DNA from: Acidobacteriota bacterium
GTDB lineage: Bacteria; Acidobacteriota; Vicinamibacteria; Marinacidobacterales; SMYC01
Direction: 5' to 3'
Assembly: GCA_004356105.1 (NCBI GenBank)
Contig: SMYC01000159.1
Span: 1 to 57,904, forward strand
DNA length: 57,904 nucleotides
Part shown: piece by piece, positions 53,825-57,904 of the stretch
How the letters are laid out: every line of letters begins with the position of its first letter
Numbering within the stretch: the stretch's first letter is position 1
Notes under the pieces: generated by a model
What the model was told of the DNA's origin: nothing
The model's database searches: none
Seen by the model: the letters and a program-made list of their open reading frames with translations, nothing else
Made by a program: the position numbers and the translations under genes

Positions 53825-54961
53825 TCAGCTGCCCTTGTAGGATTCGATGGGTGTCACCAACGTACCGACACCTTCGAGCTCGATTTCCACGACATCGCCG
53901 GGCTTCAAGTACTCCTGCCGTTCGCGACCCGTACCTGACGGCGTCCCCGTCGCGATCACGTCGCCTGGGTAGAGCATCAGTATCGACGTCGTGTAAGCGA
54001 TCAGGTTCTCTTCGTTCCAGATGAGATCCGCCGTCGTTTGATCCTGCTTGACTACGCCGTTTACCCTCGTGACGAGGCGCATGTTCGCGGGATCGGCGAT
54101 GAACTCCTTCGGCGTGATGAACGGGCCGAAAGGTGCGCTACGATTCGTGCTCTTGCCGTCGAACCAATTCGGTCCGGGGAACATGTTGACTTCGCGGGTG
54201 CGGCCACCACGGTCGCTCACGTCATACATGATGCTGTAGCCGAAAACGTAGTCATGGGCGTCGGCTTGGGTGACGAGATAGGCGGGCTTGCCGATGATGA
54301 TCGCCATTTCCCCCTCCCAGTCGATACGATCGCGTCCCGGCAGGATGTAGTAAGGCTCGCCTGGATCGATGATGCAAGAGCGGGGTGACTTCGCGAACAT
54401 CACGGGCGCGTCGCGCTCGGGAACGATATCGTCGATTCTCGAAGGATCGAAGCCGCCGCTCCGGCGGCCGCCGCCGGCCGGCTGAGGAGCGTCCGCGCCG
54501 CTCTCGCGACTGCTGTCACTCATACCCAAGGCATGCGCCTTGTAGTTCGCCGCCGCGGCGAGCACGTTCCATGGATATTTGATTGGGGCTTTGATCGACA
54601 CGCTCGCTAGGTCGTGCGCGAAGGCGTGCCCGTCGGTGGAATTGGCGCTGAAGTAGTTGGCGATTTGATAGAGGCGCGTCGAGACCGTGTCATATTGCTC
54701 GATGAGTGCGCGCATCTCGTTGGGCAGCGTCATCGCCGAGACTTGGCCCTGGCTCACGAGGTGGTCGCTCGCGCCGCCGATAGCTAGAACGCGCTCGCCG
54801 AGGACGAGACCCACGGTCGTCTCGCCGCCTGCTTCGAACGTCGCTAGCTTGAACGGAGTGTCGGGTTGGTCCGATACGGATTGGGCGGCCGACTGGCAAC
54901 CCATCGCCAAAGCGACGAAAGCGCTCGCGACCAGATAAGTGAACAATCGGGTTCTATGCAT
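53825..54961 (-). CDS. Fumarylacetoacetate hydrolase-family lipoprotein
   Basis: A 378-aa FAH-fold protein with a lipoprotein signal (MHRTRLFTYLVASAFVALAMGC). The catalytic domain has NYKAHALGM, PVMFAKSPRSCIIDPGEPYY, DWEGEMAIIIGKPAYLV, YDVSDRGGR, VNGVVKQDQTTADLIW and GDVIATGTPSGTG. The metal ligands (Glu in DWEGE, Asp in YDVSDR) are present, so it should be an active hydrolase or isomerase. Members are normally cytosolic; export as a lipoprotein is unusual. The start at 54961 is supported by AAGGAGA six to seven bases upstream. It sits between gene remnants. Confidence 0.88.
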   Translation of the reverse strand: MHRTRLFTYLVASAFVALAMGCQSAAQSVSDQPDTPFKLATFEAGGETTVGLVLGERVLAIGGASDHLVSQGQVSAMTLPNEMRALIEQYDTVSTRLYQIANYFSANSTDGHAFAHDLASVSIKAPIKYPWNVLAAAANYKAHALGMSDSSRESGADAPQPAGGGRRSGGFDPSRIDDIVPERDAPVMFAKSPRSCIIDPGEPYYILPGRDRIDWEGEMAIIIGKPAYLVTQADAHDYVFGYSIMYDVSDRGGRTREVNMFPGPNWFDGKSTNRSAPFGPFITPKEFIADPANMRLVTRVNGVVKQDQTTADLIWNEENLIAYTTSILMLYPGDVIATGTPSGTGRERQEYLKPGDVVEIELEGVGTLVTPIESYKGS

Positions 54962-55002
54962 GGGATGGTCTCCTTCTATGGATATAAATCTTTGGTCTAG
55001 AC

Positions 55003-55342
55003 GCTCGAACAAATAGGGTATCGTTTTGCACGCTTAGTTCGGGCACTTTCGTCAGGAAGAAGCCGGGTACATTGGTAGCCTCGATCTTTCCCTTGGTCAC
55101 CATCGCAGGCATCTGGAATGTCGGGAGTGACTTGCCTTCTAGATCTAGAAAGCGTATCTCGACCTCGCCGCCTGTCTTCTCCCAGACGAGCTTCGCGAAT
55201 AGTCTCTGCGTCATCACCACGTGGTGGGGCTCGCGCCATCCTCGGGCTCGCCGAGCACATTTCCCACCCGCATCACGACCGTATCGCCCGCCGCTGCGCT
55301 GGTGGCAATGAGCCAGATGAAGGCAAAGATCATTTTCTTCAT
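55003..55342 (-). pseudogene. TRAP transporter solute-binding protein (DctP-like) remnant
   Basis: The start (ATG 55342) gives a signal peptide MKKMIFAFIWLIATSAAAGD and DTVVMRVGNVLGEPEDG, the DctP N-terminus. A frameshift near 55215-55230 moves the continuation HHVVMTQRLFAKLVWEKTGG and EVEIRF into another frame. PAMVTKGKIEATNVPGFFL and VPELSV follow, then similarity ends at about 55003. Roughly two thirds of the gene is missing, and no TRAP permease genes (DctQ/DctM) are nearby. Confidence 0.65.
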
Positions 55343-55406
55343 GCGTGAAACTCCTGAGCGCTCGCGTTTGTAGCACGAAGCGCCATGGACGGTCTAGACC
55401 ACCTTC

Positions 55407-55655
55407 CTATGAGCTCGAGTCGGAGTTGTACAGAACGAGCGCGCTCACGAACATGCGAGGCGACAAGGCGTAGTTGACACGCACACGCAAGAGCTCGGTC
55501 GTGAAGCTTCCTTCGGCGAGGTCGATCCAGTTGACGGACACGGATGGCTCGAGCGAGAGTTTAGGCGTCACTTCCACGCGGCCCCAATAACTTGCCTCCG
55601 AGCGCGTGCCGCTAAAAAAGCCGCCGGTCTCGAAGGAGAGTCGTCCGGTTCCTCC
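55407..55655 (-). pseudogene. C-terminal fragment of a DUF5916 outer-membrane barrel gene
   Basis: The minus-strand frame encodes GTRSEASYWGRVEVTPKLSL, EPSVSVNWIDLAEGSF and ALSPRMFVSALVLYNSDS, the late barrel strands of DUF5916 proteins, which are common in Acidobacteriota. It runs between an in-frame stop near 55656 and the stop at 55407, so neither the N-terminal cellulose-binding-like region nor the true C-terminus remains. The 55343-55406 and 55656-55797 stretches show no gene. Confidence 0.65.
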
Positions 55656-55797
55656 TCAGCTGCTGAATACGAGGAGGATAGCGCTCGTGTTTCCCGTAAA
55701 CTATAGATTTATTGCGAGTTGTGGGAATCGCCGTATGAACGCTCGACCAAAGGCGATGAGCGGAGGGACATTTCGCCGTCTAGTCCCCTGTAGAGGA

Positions 55798-56907
55798 TTA
55801 GTCGGAAAGCCTGGAGAGATCGGGTTTGACGAATTCTGGATCCATCACATACATGAATATCACGGCCATGGAATCCTGATCGACGTCGGTGGTGTTGAAG
55901 TACGTGCTCACGAGCTCGTACTCATGGTCCTCGTAGATCGGTAGCCCTTCCTCGCTCGAGAAGAATTCGACTTCCTCGAGTCCTATTTTGTCGTCGAAAT
56001 TGCGGGCCTTGCTCTTGAAAACCGTTTCTCCGGTGGTCAGGTCTACGAGCTCGAGCGACTCGGCGAACGGGTGCAGATGCACGGCGATATAGTGCACCGT
56101 CGTGTCGAACTGCATGTTCATCCACTCGGTCACGAGTGTTCGATTGACCTCGCGTCCGGGCTTAACGACCCAATGGCCCGCAAACTTGCGATCGAAATCA
56201 TCCGTGCGGACGTGGCCCGAGGCCGCCTGGCCGACGAGACATCCCGGGCCGTGCTTCAGCGCATCCGGCTCGGCGACGTCATAGTAGCCGACGTCTTCTT
56301 CGAGCGAAACGAGACCATTCGCCGATTTCAAAAACAAAGGCTTCATGGGCGTGTCGAGCTCTTGGTCCCGCACGAAGTCAATCGTGATTTTGTGGCGCAC
56401 GACCAGGTCAGCGTCGTCGATGTTGAGATTGAGCACCTGAGTGGACAAGGACAAGGTTTCGCTGGACAGGATCGGGATCCCGAAGCCGACGGGAAACTCG
56501 ATGCTGAACTGCCCTTGAGAGAGCGTGAACAAACGGTTCGATGTGGTCTTCTCGCCTCCGAAGATCTCACTGTGCCGGTCGACGTCGAAGTCGAGGTTGC
56601 TGTGGCACATGAACTCTTGCGGCATGCTGTTCACGCCTTCCTGGTCGACGATTTCCGCTCTATAACCCGTGATCCAGAGAAGCTCCGGCGTTTCGACCTC
56701 GTATAAAGGCAGCTGGCGTCGGCTCGAGGGTCCTTCCATCGATCGAAATAAATCATCTACGGCGTAGGGGTCGGAGAGGATCTCCTGGTGACGTATCGGC
56801 GCTCCGTGGATCCGCGAGGGGTCGTAATAGCCGCTTGGCGTTTCACCGCACGCGCCCAGGCAAAGCGAAAGCGCGAGAAGTGGGAGGTAGTGACTAACAG
56901 TCTTCAT
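55798..56907 (-). CDS. Lipoprotein, possibly copper type II monooxygenase (PHM)-like
   Basis: A 369-aa lipoprotein (lipobox SLCLGAC near residue 18; start chosen at 56907 so the signal fits). It is not a family I can name with certainty. Several features recall the two-domain copper monooxygenases of the peptidylglycine-hydroxylating type: EFMCHSNLDF in the first half; VHYIAVHLHPFAESLELVD giving an HxH pair; and STYFNTTDVDQDSMAVIFMY with a methionine at the place of the CuM ligand. If so it would hydroxylate a substrate outside the inner membrane. It is a single-gene unit, with 225 bp before DoxX on the other strand. Confidence 0.55.
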   Translation of the reverse strand: MKTVSHYLPLLALSLCLGACGETPSGYYDPSRIHGAPIRHQEILSDPYAVDDLFRSMEGPSSRRQLPLYEVETPELLWITGYRAEIVDQEGVNSMPQEFMCHSNLDFDVDRHSEIFGGEKTTSNRLFTLSQGQFSIEFPVGFGIPILSSETLSLSTQVLNLNIDDADLVVRHKITIDFVRDQELDTPMKPLFLKSANGLVSLEEDVGYYDVAEPDALKHGPGCLVGQAASGHVRTDDFDRKFAGHWVVKPGREVNRTLVTEWMNMQFDTTVHYIAVHLHPFAESLELVDLTTGETVFKSKARNFDDKIGLEEVEFFSSEEGLPIYEDHEYELVSTYFNTTDVDQDSMAVIFMYVMDPEFVKPDLSRLSD

Positions 56908-57132
56908 GGCTGGCCTCACAGAAGCCGGGACCGTGTGCATACGGGTGCGGCGTTCTTTCGGACGCGAACGAGGGGGGGCTTACGACCGAACGACTAATTT
57001 TTATTTGTACTGGAACTCCCTCAATAGTACCAGCTGGAGCTCCCGGTCGCGAACGGGTTCCAAGATGTCGGTTACTATATCCTGTGTTTCTCGAAGGGTG
57101 GACACATCTCAACCCATTCAGGAGAATAGGCG

Positions 57133-57573
57133 ATGCATTCCGACCGGTCCGCTGTAGTTGTGCTCTTGCTCCGATGCTTTCTCGGCTTCGCCCTCTTTGT
57201 ACCGCTGGGGATCGACAAGCTCGCCGCCTTTCCCGGATCGTCGGCCGGCCTCGTCGACAGTCACCGGGAGACAATCCTCGGCGTCGGTCCAGGAATCGCT
57301 TTGCTGTACGTGTTTTCGTACACGTTGCCGTTTGTCGAGACGCTCGGTGGGCTGGCGCTTTTGGTGGGCTGGCAGACACGTCGCGCGTTTATCGTGATGG
57401 CTTTCCTACTGGTGGTGCTGAGCTTCGGCACCACCCTGGGTGGCAGGATCGGGACCACGGCCAACAACCTGGTCTTTCTGGCCGCTTGCCTCTGGGGCTA
57501 CCTCCTCGCCGATGCCGACCGCTACGGGATCAGCGCATGGATGCGGGCGGGTCAGACCGGTAGCGATCGGTAA
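57133..57573 (+). CDS. DoxX family membrane protein
   Basis: A 146-aa protein with four membrane helices in the DoxX fold. LRCFLGFALFVPLGIDKLAAF, ETLGGLALLVGWQTRRAF and the Gly-rich middle segment match the family. DoxX proteins are small quinone- or thiol-linked membrane components of poorly defined role. The ATG has GGAG about 9 nt upstream. It stands alone between the lipoprotein gene and debris. Confidence 0.85.
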   Translation: MHSDRSAVVVLLLRCFLGFALFVPLGIDKLAAFPGSSAGLVDSHRETILGVGPGIALLYVFSYTLPFVETLGGLALLVGWQTRRAFIVMAFLLVVLSFGTTLGGRIGTTANNLVFLAACLWGYLLADADRYGISAWMRAGQTGSDR

Positions 57574-57616
57574 GGGCTTAGACTCTCGCTCCTGTCGCTC
57601 GTCGCCGGAGTCAGGC

Positions 57617-57760
57617 CTTGGAGTCCACGAGATCCTCTCGCTCATAGGCGCGGGCGCGTTGGATGAGCTCTATCGAGCACGGGACACCAGGCTCGGCCGT
57701 TACGTCGCTACAAAGATCCTTCGTCCCGACGGGGCCAGTGACGCCGAGAGGCGTTCAAGA
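57617..57760 (+). pseudogene. Ser/Thr kinase N-lobe remnant
   Basis: The frame encodes LGVHEILSLIGAGALDELYR, ARDTRLGRYVATKIL and RPDGASDAE: the kinase glycine loop (GAG-x-x-D-E-LY) and the ATP-lysine strand (VATKIL for VALKVL). There is no start codon or signal, and the C-lobe is missing; the fragment stops a few bases before tRNA-Arg. It is clearly debris of an acidobacterial-type kinase. Confidence 0.65.
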
Positions 57761-57764
57761 AAAT

Positions 57765-57841
<77 letters not shown>

Positions 57842-57847
57842 GCCTTT

Positions 57848-57904
57848 TGGGGTGGGCGATGGGGCTCGAACCCACAACCCCCGGGACCACAACCCGGTGC
57901 TCTA
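57848..57904 (-). tRNA. tRNA-His (GTG), cut by the window end
   Basis: The 3' 57 nt of a tRNA: T arm GTGGGTTCGAGCCCCAT, anticodon loop TTGTGGT (GTG), acceptor 3' strand CGCCCAC plus C73 and encoded CCA. The C73 discriminator fits tRNA-His, which pairs it with G-1. The 5' acceptor and D arm lie beyond the window. Confidence 0.9.

Overview
The window looks like a chromosomal contig from a high-GC, Gram-negative, probably aerobic heterotroph, most likely an Acidobacteriota (Vicinamibacteria- or Thermoanaerobaculia-like). This rests on the mix of families: a TonB receptor with an N-terminal carboxypeptidase-regulatory domain, a CRTAC1/ASPIC protein, a sulfatase-fold/TPR lipoprotein, a DUF1800/DUF1501 pair, an M2 peptidase, a DUF5916 barrel remnant, and kinase and PD40 pieces. 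It is inference; no 16S or ribosomal-protein gene is present.

Layout. 0-1.2 kb: integrase-like remnant and a DUF433/DUF5615 toxin-antitoxin-like pair. 1.2-7.2 kb: chain of overlapping genes on the minus strand (polysaccharide ABC permease, ATPase, heptose-1-P adenylyltransferase, mfd). 7.2-9.4 kb: disrupted M2 peptidase, then a seam where an N-terminal glycogen-binding-like fragment meets a reversed PD40 fragment. 9.5-13.5 kb: AT-richer aldehyde dehydrogenase and dimethylglycine/sarcosine dehydrogenase, probably acquired. 13.5-24.7 kb: sulfatase-TPR lipoprotein, Tat-exported SpdH-like oxidoreductase, TonB receptor, aminotransferase remnant, CRTAC1 protein and PuuR-like regulator. A promoter block of about 180-210 bp occurs twice here. 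24.7-28 kb: DUF1800/DUF1501 pair with the remnant of a second copy.

28.8-33 kb: two tRNAs, acyl-CoA dehydrogenase, TetR regulator, SDR, frameshifted DUF488. 33-39.2 kb: ECF sigma factor, an unusual anti-sigma/TonB-C/VWA fusion and a 1016-aa exported membrane-anchored protein. 39.4-41.2 kb: Ser/Thr kinase, decayed PP2C phosphatase, nitroreductase. 41.2-46.5 kb: six-gene minus-strand operon (rlmN, hydroxyacid-type dehydrogenase, M19 dipeptidase, anchored protein, 32-aa membrane peptide, SSS symporter). 46.6-53.2 kb: polytopic membrane protein, then a minor-pilin cluster (pilX, pilY1, fimT/gspH-like, pilV) behind a near-consensus sigma-54 promoter. 53.2-55.7 kb: a gene graveyard with four truncated genes around an intact FAH-family lipoprotein. 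55.8-57.9 kb: a possible copper-monooxygenase-like lipoprotein, DoxX, a kinase N-terminal remnant and two tRNAs, the last cut by the window end.

The main themes are envelope and surface functions (polysaccharide export, pilus tip, TonB uptake, a sigma/anti-sigma envelope operon), amine and small-molecule catabolism, and many eroded genes. The best candidates for something undescribed are the sigma/anti-sigma-TonB-VWA/1016-aa operon, the symporter operon with its microprotein, and the duplicated promoter block carrying an extra palindrome.
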